A DNA stretch of 51,656 nt, from contig CALRAD010000008.1 of assembly GCA_943350395.1 (NCBI GenBank), forward strand, positions 1 to 51,656. Direction: 5' to 3'. Position numbers and translations under genes: made by a program. Shown here one piece after another: positions 34,239 to 45,300 of this stretch. Position 1 is the stretch's first letter, and each line of letters opens with the position of its first letter. A model generated the notes under the pieces. It did not search any database and had not been told where the DNA came from. It saw only the letters and a list, made by a program, of their open reading frames with translations. The stretch is from Candidatus Peribacteria bacterium (GTDB taxonomy: Bacteria > Patescibacteriota > Gracilibacteria > Peribacterales > Peribacteraceae).

Positions 34239-37200
34239 TTATTGTATGCATAGGATATCCCAAATTTTGTCCTTCGTGTCACCGGTTATCGTTTGAGTGA
34301 TATAGATTGGGATGGCTTCCGTAAATGTCCTGCCATACGTATCGATTGATTCTTTTGTTGTAACTGAGATGGTGCCTTCATAGGAGCCTTCCGTATCTTT
34401 TTGATTCACAAGCTGCTGCATATCCGAAGCGGTCATTATTTCCGAAAGCAGCAGATTTTTTGGCACTGTATCGCTTGCGATTCTTCCTGCCTTCAAAAGA
34501 TTCGCAAGCGTTGTAACCGGCAGGCTGTGCTCGATTACAATTTGATAAGGTTCTGTGTTGTTTGAATCGATTTTGTACGCTGTGGCAGCTGTTGTGGCAA
34601 GGCTGTCGCTACCTGCGATCAAACTGCCTTCGATACCGATGGAATTTCTCGATACATTTGCAAGGTTCATGTCGCCGACGACGAAGCCGCTGAGCAGGGG
34701 TACATTATTGGCTGGATCTAAGGCAACAATAGCATTGATTTTTTCTTTGCCTTCGGTCATCTCCATGATCTCACTTGCCATTGCGTATGCGACGTACGTT
34801 GCGTGGCTATGTACAGCAGTATTGATCTGGGAAGGAGGGAAACCGGCATTGATGAGTTGTCGTGCCACCCATTCTCCAATCGGCTTAGTCCAGGGCGCAT
34901 CTTGCGTTGTATAAGACAGTGCTGCTTTTTCCCAGTTAATTGTTACCACTTGCATTCCACTCTGAAAAAGTTCGCGCGCTACTAATTCCATACTTCCTCT
35001 TTCGCTGCTATTCATTCCATGAATCACAACCCAAACGGGGAGATTGTGGTTCAATTTTTTGATTGCATCTTGTCCAGAAGTTGCATCATAGTTCTCTTTC
35101 CGTTTGCCTGTGTCGCTATAAAACTCCGCCACGCTCATGCTCACCGGCATGACTTCCGAATTACCATCGATGCTTATTTTCCCTTCGATTTTTGAACTGC
35201 TGTATTTTCCAATATCTACTCCTACGGTTGCCGAGAACGGCGTTGTCGCATAATTCGGGAAGGCTGGATTGGTGTAATTCGTTTGATCCTGCACTCTCAG
35301 CGTGTAGTTTCCGGGAGTCAATTTGAGGCTGACAGAATCACCGGAAATACCGGTCTTCGAGAGCGTATTGTAGCCATTGTTCGGTAGTGATCCTCCTTTG
35401 ATATCCAGAGAGAGACTTCGAGTGAGAGAACCTCCTGTCCACATATTCACCATCGAATCCTGCTTCACGGTGAAGGTGATCTCACCGAATCTTGTCGGAT
35501 AGATCGTAAGATCCTGAAGGCCTTTGAACTCGCCGTTCGCATCAAGCTTCAGGCCGATGCTCTCGTAGACAGATGAAATTACCTCATTGTTGGTTGATGC
35601 GACGAGGGTTGTGCTCGTGATGTCGAGTCCGTACGTGGTTCCGGGTTGCTCGGCCACATTCGTCTGCGGCAGCAGTGTCTGTCTCCCAAAACTATCGACA
35701 AAGAACACCAACCCCGTTGTCGCTCTTGGGTCTGTTGCGGCCACCATGGTGCCATCTAAGGTCTGTACGAAGCCATTTGCGACGAGTTGTTCGTGGTAGA
35801 GCTGACCTGCGGCTATCCGTGCCTCCGCCGTCTTCGTTTGTATCAACTGCTGGCAATTCTTATTCCATATCGCATCTACCGCACGGAGGATCGTATCTGC
35901 GTTCGGCATGCCGATGCCGATGTTCGAGAGCTGCGACATGGGGATGCTGCCTGCGTACGAACTGACGACGAGAGAGAAATCGCTCCGGAGTCGCGTGTCG
36001 TTTCCACCATTTCGGATATCCGAAAGAGTCGAAAGACCCCGCTGCAAGAGATCGCTGAGCATGCTGTAATATTGGCTGTAGGCAGCGCCGAGAGAGGACA
36101 TCAGATCCGTTCGGTCGCGCATCATCTGAGTATAAATCTGCGTCACCGTGTAATTGCCGACTCTGTTTTCCCATGCCTTCATCGCCGTTTCATGCATGAC
36201 CTCGTCTCTCCATTCGGGATGTGCTTTGAAGAATGCCGTTTGGAATGTCGGTGCCCAATTGCAGTACGGAGCACCAAGTGTGGGGAGCGTGCCGATGAGA
36301 ACCGACTGTTGCATCTGCCCGAGTGAACCGCCGACAATCGTCGGGTTTTGGCTCATGGCAAGGATCTCCTGCGCTTGCTGGTTCATCGCTTTCCCCTGCG
36401 CTCCCGAGGCTGACCAGAGTTCTCGGCTACTGCCGAGAGTCAGCTTCTTTTGGTCTGCATCCCAGCAGACGGGAAACGCAGAGAGGATCGTGCCATTGGG
36501 AGACTTGAGGACGACGCGGTACTGCCCAGTCGGATTTGTCGGATTTAATGTGATGCTCACGGGAGTGAGGTTTCCGTTTGAGGATCCTTCGATCGTCGCC
36601 CTTGTGAAGAAGCCTTCCTGCGGCGCACCTTCAAACATCACCGTGTTCTCTCCTTCGAGCGGTGACGATGCGGCGATCGTGATGTTCACTCCCTGGATGT
36701 TCACGGCTTCCAGAAGCGGTGCGGATGGTAGCACGTCGGGAATCTTGAGTGTTCGAAGGACTGGAATATTTTCCCTGGTTTGCATGACGAGCGTTCCTCC
36801 GGCGTCGTACATTTCATCGACGATGTCTCTTCCTGCAGCGAGGCAGTTTGCGATGTACGGAACTTCTTCCCCTATGTTCCAGACTTCGACGGTTCCTCCG
36901 ATATGACCGGCGGCAAGCACGCCATTACCGACAAACGTGAGCTCAGTGATCTTCGTTTGTTCGCCGTTCATTCTGGTCTCTTGTCCGCTCGAGAGATCGT
37001 AGAGGCTGATGGTTCCTCCGGCACCTGCCACGGCAATCGTTGTGCCACTCGGAGCGACTGCCACTTTGTACGCAAGACCGCTCATCGAGAGAACCTGCTT
37101 TTCGTCTCCGTTTGCTTCCCGTATCCACACGCTCGACCAATCTCTAATCGTTGCAATTTTGCCATCGGCAAGCGCTGTGCCTGCATAGTCGTTTGAGTTG

Positions 37201-39104
37201 GTCGACCCGAGTGATTGTCCGGAGAGTGCATCGAGAATCTGCACTCCTTTGCCATCGATATCCACCATCACTTTGCTTCCATCAGGGCTCACGGAAGCCG
37301 CATTCGTCCAACCTCCAGTCGGCTTTCTCCAGAGTTCCGTGCCTGTTGTCGTATCGACAGCGATGACCGCACCGCTACTTTCTCCAGCACTCACGTACAC
37401 AATCTCGCGGGTCGGGTCTTGCGTGATGAAGTATCCGCGGCCGATGCCCGTATTCATGCTTGATTTGATGTCTCCGTTTGCCGCATCGCGGATTTCGATC
37501 GTACCGTCATTATAGACCATGACGAGCGATGTTCCAGAGACTGTCATCGCGGAATTGTTGAGACGACTGCTTCTGCTTGAGGACAATTCGCCGTCCCATC
37601 CGTAAATCGTCGAGGGATTCCAACTGAGCTCTTGGCGTTCTTGCTTCGTAGCTTGGGCAACAAGCGCCTCTGCAATCATAGTGAGAGTCTCAGTATTGAG
37701 AGTTGATACTAACTCGTCAGGGGAGGTATCTGAATTTAATGTTGCGGCTTCCTGCAGGGCTAAAGCAGCTGCAGCATCCTGAGCAGATTGTGCGTCGGCA
37801 GCGGCTTTTGCCTGTGCGGCAGAAAGATTGGTTTGTGCCGCAAGCAGCAGTGCCTGCAGCTCGGATTTCTTTGAGGAAAGTGTTGATTGTTGCAATGCAA
37901 TGTTCGGATCTTGCATCCTCATTGTGCGAAGCAGCGGTGCGCCGTCTCTCGTTTGGATGACCAAATTTTCTTTCTGAACGTACATTTCATCCACAATATC
38001 CGTGCCTGCAGAGAGGCTTTTTTGAAGAACGGGACTCGTTCCCGATACATTCCAAAATTCCACGGTTCCGCCTCTGTGTGCCGTTACAAGCGTCCCGTCA
38101 TTGCTGAAGGTGAGACTCCAAATTTTTGTTCCTTCCCCGGTCCACTGCGTCGCTTTCCCCGTAGCCGTATCAAAAAGACCGATGGATCCACCCGCTCCCG
38201 CCACGGCAATCTTTGTGCCACTCGGAGCGACTGCCACTTTGTACGCAAGACCGCTCATCGAGAGAACCTGCTTTTCACTTCCATTCGCTTCCCGTATCCA
38301 CACGCTTGCCCAGTCTCGAATCGTTGCTATTTTGCCGCCTGCGAGTGCTGTGCCTGCGTAGTCGTTTGCGTTGGTCGTCCCAAGCGACAGTCCGGACAGT
38401 GCATCGAGAATTTGCACTCCCTTGCCGTCGACATCCACCATCACTTTGCTTCCATCAGGGCTCACAGAAGCCGCATTCGTCCAGCCTCCGGTTGCCTTTC
38501 TCCAGAGCTCCGTACCACTCACTGTATCGATCGCAATGACGGCTCCGCTGCTTTCTCCCGCGCTCACATACACGACATCGCGCGTCGGATCTTCGACCAA
38601 GAAATAAGCGCGACCAATGCCGGTTTTCATGGTTTTTTCGATCGCTCCGCTTTCCGCATTGCGGATTTCGATTGTGCCGTCGTTATACCCCTCGACCAAA
38701 TATTTTCCGGACGCTGTGACGGCGGAATTGCAGAGATATTTTCCGTTCGTCGACGGCAATTCACCGTCCCAGCCTGCGACAGTTGATGCCTTCCAGTTGA
38801 GCTTTGTTCCAGTTGGTATTTCTGCAATCTGCGTATCAACATCTGCAATTTGCTGATGCAGATTTGTCACTTCTGCGTCGAGCTCGTCGATAGTTGTTCC
38901 CGACGGCAAGCTGCGGCTTTCGAGCATTTCGATCATTGCTCCACCGAATGTATCCATGTGTTCACTCACATTTCTTCGCTCCTGCGATCGTCTGATTCGT
39001 GCCTGCGTGTCGGTTTTGAGAGCCGATTCTCCGATTCCTGCAGTCAAGAATCCTGTCATACTTGCATCGATCGCGTTTGGGTCTGAGACTACGTTGCTGT
39101 TCAT
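34239..39104 (-). CDS. Large surface protein: two WD40-like propellers plus lipase-like domain
   Basis: A 1,621-aa protein. After a coiled-coil start, a WD40/PQQ-like propeller (about residues 95-410, e.g. GTIEIRNAESGAIEKTM, VSPDGSKVMVDVDGKG) is repeated as a second one (about 490-790), the two separated by an Ala-rich helical linker. An Ig-like segment and a helical domain follow. Near the C-terminus an alpha/beta-hydrolase of the triglyceride-lipase type is visible: VVIHGMNSSE (oxyanion His-Gly), VHSHATYVAYA (candidate Ser), IVALDPANN (Asp) and IVIEHSLPV (His). The nucleophile elbow lacks the usual G-x-S-x-G glycines. No standard signal peptide. ATG 39104 is preferred over GTG 39128, but this is unsure. 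Confidence 0.75.
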   Translation of the reverse strand: MNSNVVSDPNAIDASMTGFLTAGIGESALKTDTQARIRRSQERRNVSEHMDTFGGAMIEMLESRSLPSGTTIDELDAEVTNLHQQIADVDTQIAEIPTGTKLNWKASTVAGWDGELPSTNGKYLCNSAVTASGKYLVEGYNDGTIEIRNAESGAIEKTMKTGIGRAYFLVEDPTRDVVYVSAGESSGAVIAIDTVSGTELWRKATGGWTNAASVSPDGSKVMVDVDGKGVQILDALSGLSLGTTNANDYAGTALAGGKIATIRDWASVWIREANGSEKQVLSMSGLAYKVAVAPSGTKIAVAGAGGSIGLFDTATGKATQWTGEGTKIWSLTFSNDGTLVTAHRGGTVEFWNVSGTSPVLQKSLSAGTDIVDEMYVQKENLVIQTRDGAPLLRTMRMQDPNIALQQSTLSSKKSELQALLLAAQTNLSAAQAKAAADAQSAQDAAAALALQEAATLNSDTSPDELVSTLNTETLTMIAEALVAQATKQERQELSWNPSTIYGWDGELSSSRSSRLNNSAMTVSGTSLVMVYNDGTIEIRDAANGDIKSSMNTGIGRGYFITQDPTREIVYVSAGESSGAVIAVDTTTGTELWRKPTGGWTNAASVSPDGSKVMVDIDGKGVQILDALSGQSLGSTNSNDYAGTALADGKIATIRDWSSVWIREANGDEKQVLSMSGLAYKVAVAPSGTTIAVAGAGGTISLYDLSSGQETRMNGEQTKITELTFVGNGVLAAGHIGGTVEVWNIGEEVPYIANCLAAGRDIVDEMYDAGGTLVMQTRENIPVLRTLKIPDVLPSAPLLEAVNIQGVNITIAASSPLEGENTVMFEGAPQEGFFTRATIEGSSNGNLTPVSITLNPTNPTGQYRVVLKSPNGTILSAFPVCWDADQKKLTLGSSRELWSASGAQGKAMNQQAQEILAMSQNPTIVGGSLGQMQQSVLIGTLPTLGAPYCNWAPTFQTAFFKAHPEWRDEVMHETAMKAWENRVGNYTVTQIYTQMMRDRTDLMSSLGAAYSQYYSMLSDLLQRGLSTLSDIRNGGNDTRLRSDFSLVVSSYAGSIPMSQLSNIGIGMPNADTILRAVDAIWNKNCQQLIQTKTAEARIAAGQLYHEQLVANGFVQTLDGTMVAATDPRATTGLVFFVDSFGRQTLLPQTNVAEQPGTTYGLDITSTTLVASTNNEVISSVYESIGLKLDANGEFKGLQDLTIYPTRFGEITFTVKQDSMVNMWTGGSLTRSLSLDIKGGSLPNNGYNTLSKTGISGDSVSLKLTPGNYTLRVQDQTNYTNPAFPNYATTPFSATVGVDIGKYSSSKIEGKISIDGNSEVMPVSMSVAEFYSDTGKRKENYDATSGQDAIKKLNHNLPVWVVIHGMNSSERGSMELVARELFQSGMQVVTINWEKAALSYTTQDAPWTKPIGEWVARQLINAGFPPSQINTAVHSHATYVAYAMASEIMEMTEGKEKINAIVALDPANNVPLLSGFVVGDMNLANVSRNSIGIEGSLIAGSDSLATTAATAYKIDSNNTEPYQIVIEHSLPVTTLANLLKAGRIASDTVPKNLLLSEIMTASDMQQLVNQKDTEGSYEGTISVTTKESIDTYGRTFTEAIPIYITQTITGDTKDKIWDILCIQ

Positions 39105-39298
39105 GGGGAGTGGGGGAGGAAACACCACTCATTCCACGCTTTGCAGTTGCGCTTCGGCAGATCTCTTTACGATGCTTGAAAGATCAGCATCGATCGGATG
39201 GCTTTTATAAGGGCTAAAGTATGTTCTTACTGCTCTTGGAACGTTTGTATTGGAAGATTGACATCTTGTATTTATAGTACTTATTCACATCCTAGACC

Positions 39299-39328
39299 CT
39301 GTCAAAAACCGCAGAAATATGCTAAAAT
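39299..39328 (+). promoter_or_regulatory. Promoter of the giant surface-protein gene
   Basis: CTGTCA (39299-39304), 18-nt spacer, TGC-TAAAAT (extended -10, 39320-39328). A second weaker candidate upstream is TTGACA (39258-39263) with TATTCA (39282-39287). Unlike most genes here, this leaves a 5' leader of about 50 nt. Confidence 0.65.
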
Positions 39329-39342
39329 AACCAGATTTTGCC

Positions 39343-39366
39343 CGTGCGCATAAAGGAACGCGCACG
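39343..39366 (+). promoter_or_regulatory. 5'-leader hairpin of the giant gene
   Basis: CGTGCGC and GCGCACG form a perfect 7-bp stem around a 10-nt loop containing AAGGA. An A-rich single-stranded stretch then leads to the ATG. It may stabilise the mRNA or help ribosome loading. Confidence 0.55.
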
Positions 39367-39387
39367 CGCGAAAAAAAACACAAACAC

Positions 39388-42300
39388 ATGACACACATCC
39401 GCCGTCCATTGGCTTCGATCCTCCTGACAGCACTTATCCTGTCTCTGATCGTGTCCGATGGCAGGAACAGTTTTGCTTCGGTACCTGTTTTTGCTCCTGA
39501 AGAGACAGCAGTCGAGAAGCCGGTGTTCGGTCCCACGGTTTTGGACTTCGCGTTCGGTCCTTTCGCTCTTGCTGCGATCACGAAGGCAGAGCAGGTTCCT
39601 GGACTTCCGCTTCGAGACAGATCTGCATTGCGTGCGATACAACGCCTCATGATTCTTCGGAGTGCTCCTCCAGAGATCATCAAGCAGACAATCGGGTCTG
39701 CTCTCACAAAAACAACAATCGATCTCGCTTTCGGTGAGGCGAGGAATAATCAGGTGCTCACATTCGTCGATGGCAGGATTGTCTGGAGAGACGTTGCATC
39801 GAGAGATAGAACAGGTCTCCGAAGTCAGCCCGGTACTGGCAGGAAGCCAATCGCAGATACGGGGGAAGCTACCGTTCGTCACTACGGAGGCACACAAGCA
39901 TCATCCAGTTCCACGAGTACCAGCGGCATGTCTCAGGCAGATGCAGATACGCGTTACGTGAATGTTGCAGGCGACACGATTGCGGGTGCACTGGTGATTA
40001 CGAGCAATGGTCTTGGGCTTACGATCATCGGGACTGCGTCGGGGAATACGCTTCATGCAGAGCGCCTGCTGAGTGTTTCCGGTTCCAGTATTTTTGATGG
40101 CAATGCGAGATTCAACTCCACGGTGACGCTGAATTCCGTCACCTACACACTGCCGAATGTGGATGGCAGTGCTTCGGGCAAGGTTCTTAAAACTGATGCA
40201 AACGGGCAGCTCTCGTGGTCGGAAGATCTCTCGGTTGGCACAGGGCTCTCGCAGATTGCAGGTGACTCACGTTATGTGAATGAGTCCGGCGACACCATGA
40301 CCGGAACTCTCGTCATCAATCTCACCTCCGGAAATCTCGGGCTCAAAATTATCAACACCGCTTCTGGAAATATTCTTCACGCAGAAAAAGATCTCACGAG
40401 CTCAGGCACTCTCACCGTCTCCGGCATCACGAGACTCAAATCGAACCTCAATGTCGTTGGCACCATTTCCGGAGCAGCCCTTCAGATTATGGCAGGCAGC
40501 ACCAATTACATTCAGGGATCTCTTGGCATCGGCAACACTTCCCCGAAAGCAAAACTCGATGTCACCGGCACGATCTCGGGAAACACGTTGACCGTCAGCA
40601 GGAACGGTTCGTTCTCAGGCTCTCTTACGACCGTCGGCAACATTTCGACCAGAGGCGCACTCTCCGGATCAACCATTTCAGGCTTCGCTCTCGGCAGCTG
40701 TACCGGCTCCACAGAGAAGCTTCTCTTCAACAATTCCACAGGACAATTCTCCTGCGGCACCGATCTTACAAGCTCATTTGGCACAGGCAATGTGTTGACT
40801 CTCGGTGATGCGAGATATGTGAATACTTCAGGCGACACCATGACGGGAGCACTCGTCATCAACCTCACCTCCGGAAATCTCGGCCTCAAGATTATCAACA
40901 CCGCTTCCGGAAACATCATCCACGCCGAGAAATCACTCTCAAGTTCAGGCACTCTCACTGTTTCTGGCATCGCCAGACTCAAATCGAACCTCAATGTTGT
41001 TGGCACGATCTCGGGCGCTGCTCTTCAGATTATGGCAGGCAGCACCAATTACATTCAGGGATCTCTCGGCATCGGCACGACTTCTCCCAAAGCTACTCTC
41101 GATGTCCGTGGCACACTCTCTGGAAGCAGAATCTTTGCAGCCTCTGCTTTCTCCGGTGCAGGACTCACTTCCTGCTCAGGCGCAGGACAGAAACTCATCT
41201 GGAACAGCTCGACTCAACAGTTCTCCTGCAGCACGGACTTAAACAATCTCTTTGGCACAGGCAATGTCCTGACACTTGGTGATGCCAGATATGTGAATAC
41301 CAGTGGAGACACCATGACCGGAGCTCTCACCATCAATCTCACCTCCGGAAATCTTGGACTCAAGATACTCAACACTGCTTCCGGAAACATTCTTCACGCA
41401 GAAAAAGATCTCACATCGTCCGGCACTCTCACCGTTTCCGGCATCACGAGACTCAAAAATAATCTGAACGTCGTTGGAACAATCTCCGGTGCCGCACTCC
41501 AGATTATGGCAGGCAGCACCAATTACATTCAGGGATCTCTCGGCATCGGCACCACTTCTCCCAAAGCTACTCTCGATGTGCGTGGCACACTCTCGGGAAG
41601 CAGAATCTTTGCTGCCTCTGCTTTCTCGGGTGCAGGGCTTACTTCTTGCTCGGGTGCAGGACAGAAACTCATTTGGAACAGCTCGACTCAGCAATTCTCC
41701 TGCAGCACGGACTTAAACACGATCTTTGGCACCGGCAATGTTTTGACACTTGGTGATGCGAGGTACGTAAACACCAGTGGAGACACGATGACGGGAGCAC
41801 TGACCGTCAACATTACGAATGGCAATATCAACACTGTCGGTATCAAAGTGATCAACACACTTTCGGGTGCCATTTTGCATGCCGAGTCGTCTCTCACATC
41901 CTCCGGTGGTCTGATCTTCGAGGGTGCCGCAACCGGATCTTCTCTGTATCTTGGAACTTCACTACGAGGGGCGGGACTTGCCGATTGTCTTGGAAACAGC
42001 AATAAGCTCGTGTGGGATGCAACGTCTGGACACTTCAGTTGTGCGATTGACCAAACGGGATCGGTGCTGACGCAGGGGGCAGGGGATGCACGCTTTGTGA
42101 ATACTTCGGGCGACACGATGACCGGAGTTCTCGTCATTAACCTCACTTCCGGAAACCTCGGACTGAGAATCATCAACACTGCTTCCGGAAATATTCTTCA
42201 CGCTGAGAAAGATCTCACGAGCTCGGGAACTTTCACCGTCTCCGGCATGACAAGACTTAAAAATAATTTGAACGTCGTCGGTACAATCTCAGGCAGTGCC

Positions 42301-45300
42301 TTGCAGATCATGAACGGCACGAGCATCTTCCTCGGTTCCGTCGGTATCGGTACGAGTGCGCCGAAAGCAAAGCTTGATGTCACCGGAACAATTTCTGGGA
42401 ACACTCTCGTGATCTCGAGAAACGGTTCGTTCTCCGGAGCCCTGACGGTAGCCGGGAACATCTCGACCAGAGGAACACTTTCCGGCGCCACAATTGCAGG
42501 GTTTGCTCTTGGCAGTTGTACCGGAGCGACGCAGAAACTTCTCTACAATAACTCCACGCAGAAATTTGAGTGCGGAACCGATACGCAGGATGCTTTGGCG
42601 TTCGGTACGGGCAATGTCTTGGTACTTGGAGATGCTCGCTACGTGAATCAGTCGGGTGATACCATGACCGGAGCCCTTACGATCAATGTGACGGGAGGGA
42701 ATATCAACACGATCGGACTGAAGATCATCAATACGCTCTCCGGTGCTATTTTGCATGCCGAGCGTGAGATCACGAGCTCGGGGAGCATCACAGCGTTCGG
42801 CAACATCCTTGCGCGCGGCAGTTTCTCAGGCAGAAACCTTACGGTCAGCAACGGTGCTTCGATCTCAGGAACACTGCTTGTACGAAACGGCATGACGAGC
42901 AAATCGTTCCTGAGCGGAGCGACATTCTATGGTGCCGGTCTTTCTTCTTGCAGCAGTGCCGGAGAGAAGCTTTTGTATAATGCAGCGACCGGTGCATTTT
43001 ATTGCAGCAGCGATACGCAGACAGTATTCGGTACGGGTAACGTGATTGCGGTCGGGGATGCTCGCTACGTGAATGTCTCCGGTGACACCATGACCGGAGC
43101 ACTCACGATAAATTTGGCTTCCGGAAATCTAGGACTCCGAATCATCAACACTGCTTCCGGAAATATTCTTCACGCTGAGAAAGATCTCACGAGCTCGGGA
43201 ACTGTCACCGTCTCCGGCATGACAAGACTTAAAAATAATTTGAACGTCGTCGGTACAATCTCAGGCAGTGCCTTGCAGATCATGAACGGCACGAGCACCT
43301 TCCTCGGTTCCGTCGGTATCGGTACCACCTCTCCGAAAGCAAAACTTGATGTCACCGGAACAATTTCTGGGAACACTCTCGTGATCTCGAGAAACGGTTC
43401 GTTCTCCGGAGCCCTGACGGTAGCCGGAAACATTACAACCAGAGGCAATTTCTCCGGAAGCAATCTGACCGTGAGTAACAGTGCGTCGATTTCCGGTTCT
43501 CTACTTGTCCGTACATCGATCGTGAGCAAAGGATCTCTGAGTGGTGCCACGATCGCGGGCTTCGCTCTGAGCTCCTGCAGTGAAAGTGCGACATCGAAGC
43601 TTCTCTATAACAATTCCACCCAGAGATTTGAGTGCGGATCAGATCGCTACGCCGGCATGTCCACGGGATCACTCATCAATGGAATTGGCGATCTTCGCTA
43701 CGTGAAGAAGCAGGGGGACACGATGACGGGAGCACTCATCATCAACATTACGGGAGGAAACATCAACACCGTCGGACTGAAGGTGATCAATACGCTTTCC
43801 GGTGCGCATATTCATGCGGAGAAGACACTCACGAGTTCGGGGTACATCAAAGCGATGGGGAATATCCTGACGCATGCAAATTTCTCGGGTAGTAATCTCA
43901 CGGTCAGTAACGGTGGATCCATCTCGGGTGCGCTTCTTGTCACGGTTGGTATCACCAGCAAAGGTTCCATCAGCGGTGCAACGCTCTATGGCGGAGGTCT
44001 CAGTTCCTGCACCGGAGCAAGCCAGAAGCTTCTCTACAATCCCTCTACAGGACGCTTCAGTTGCAGTACCGACGGCGTGGATTCAAGTTTCTTTGGTACC
44101 GGCAATGTCATCCTCGTTGGTGATTCTCGGTTTGTGAATACCTCAGGCGATACGATGACCGGAGCACTCACGATCAACCTCACCTCTGGAAACCTCGGAC
44201 TCCGAATCATCAACACTGCTTCCGGAAACATTTTGCATGCTGAGAAATCACTCTCCAGTTCGGGCACACTGACGGCAGTTGGAATCGCGAGACTTAAAAA
44301 CAATCTGAACGTTGTTGGTACGATCTCGGGTAGTGCTTTGCAGATCATGAACGGTACCAGCACTCTGCTCGGATCTGTGGGCATCGGCACGAGCTCACCG
44401 AAAGCAAAGCTTGATGTTTCTGGTACGATCTCCGGCACGACGCTCACGATCAGCAGAAATGGTTCGTTCTCGGGAGCTCTTACCGTGATATCCGGCGTAA
44501 CAACCAAGGGCTCGTTCTCGGGGAACAGTTTGACCGTGAGTAATGGCGTTTCGATTTCCGGTTCTCTTCTCGTGAGAACGGCCATCGCGAGCAAGGGCTC
44601 GGTGAGCGGAGCAACGATTTCCGGTTTTGCACTCGGCAGTTGCAACAATGCGACGTTGTCCAAGCTTCTTTATAACTTTTCAACCGGGCGATTTGAATGC
44701 GGATCGGATGTCACGGTCGCGATGAGTACGGGAGTGCTGATCGGGTTAGGAGATCTTCGGTACGTCAAAAAGCAGGGCGACACCATGACAGGCACTCTTA
44801 CGATCAACCTCACATCGGGTTCTCTTGGTCTCAGAATTCTTCAGACCGCTTCCGGAAATATTATTCATGCCGAGAAGAGCCTCACGAGTTCGGGGCTCCT
44901 CATGGTCACGCAACGCACACCGCAAGGGTCGGGCGCACTGGTCGTTCGGCAACTTGCGAATTCAACTGGCGTGTATATCGGCGCAGGAACAGGCGGTCGC
45001 ATGTCGGTTGGTCCGGGGATACTCAATCCCATTGCTCAGCCGCTCCTTGTGCTCGACAGTTCCACAGGTTCTGCGAAAGCGCCGCACATTGTCTTCGGAC
45101 AGAACGGCATGTTCGATGTTTCTCTCTGGCGCAGTACCGGAGCAACGCTTAGCTTGTCCGGGCATTTACTTCCCGGTCTCACAAATAAATTCAATCTGGG
45201 CTCGGGTGCAATTCGGTGGAGGTCTCTGTATCTTTCGGGAGGCACAATGTATCTCGGGAATGCCGGCAATCAGGCATCGATCAATTACAATACATCTGCC

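Noticed and set aside
39285-39897. Minus-strand open frames over the start of the giant gene
   Set aside because: They overlap the signal peptide and promoter of the giant gene, and have Arg/Cys-rich, unlikely composition.
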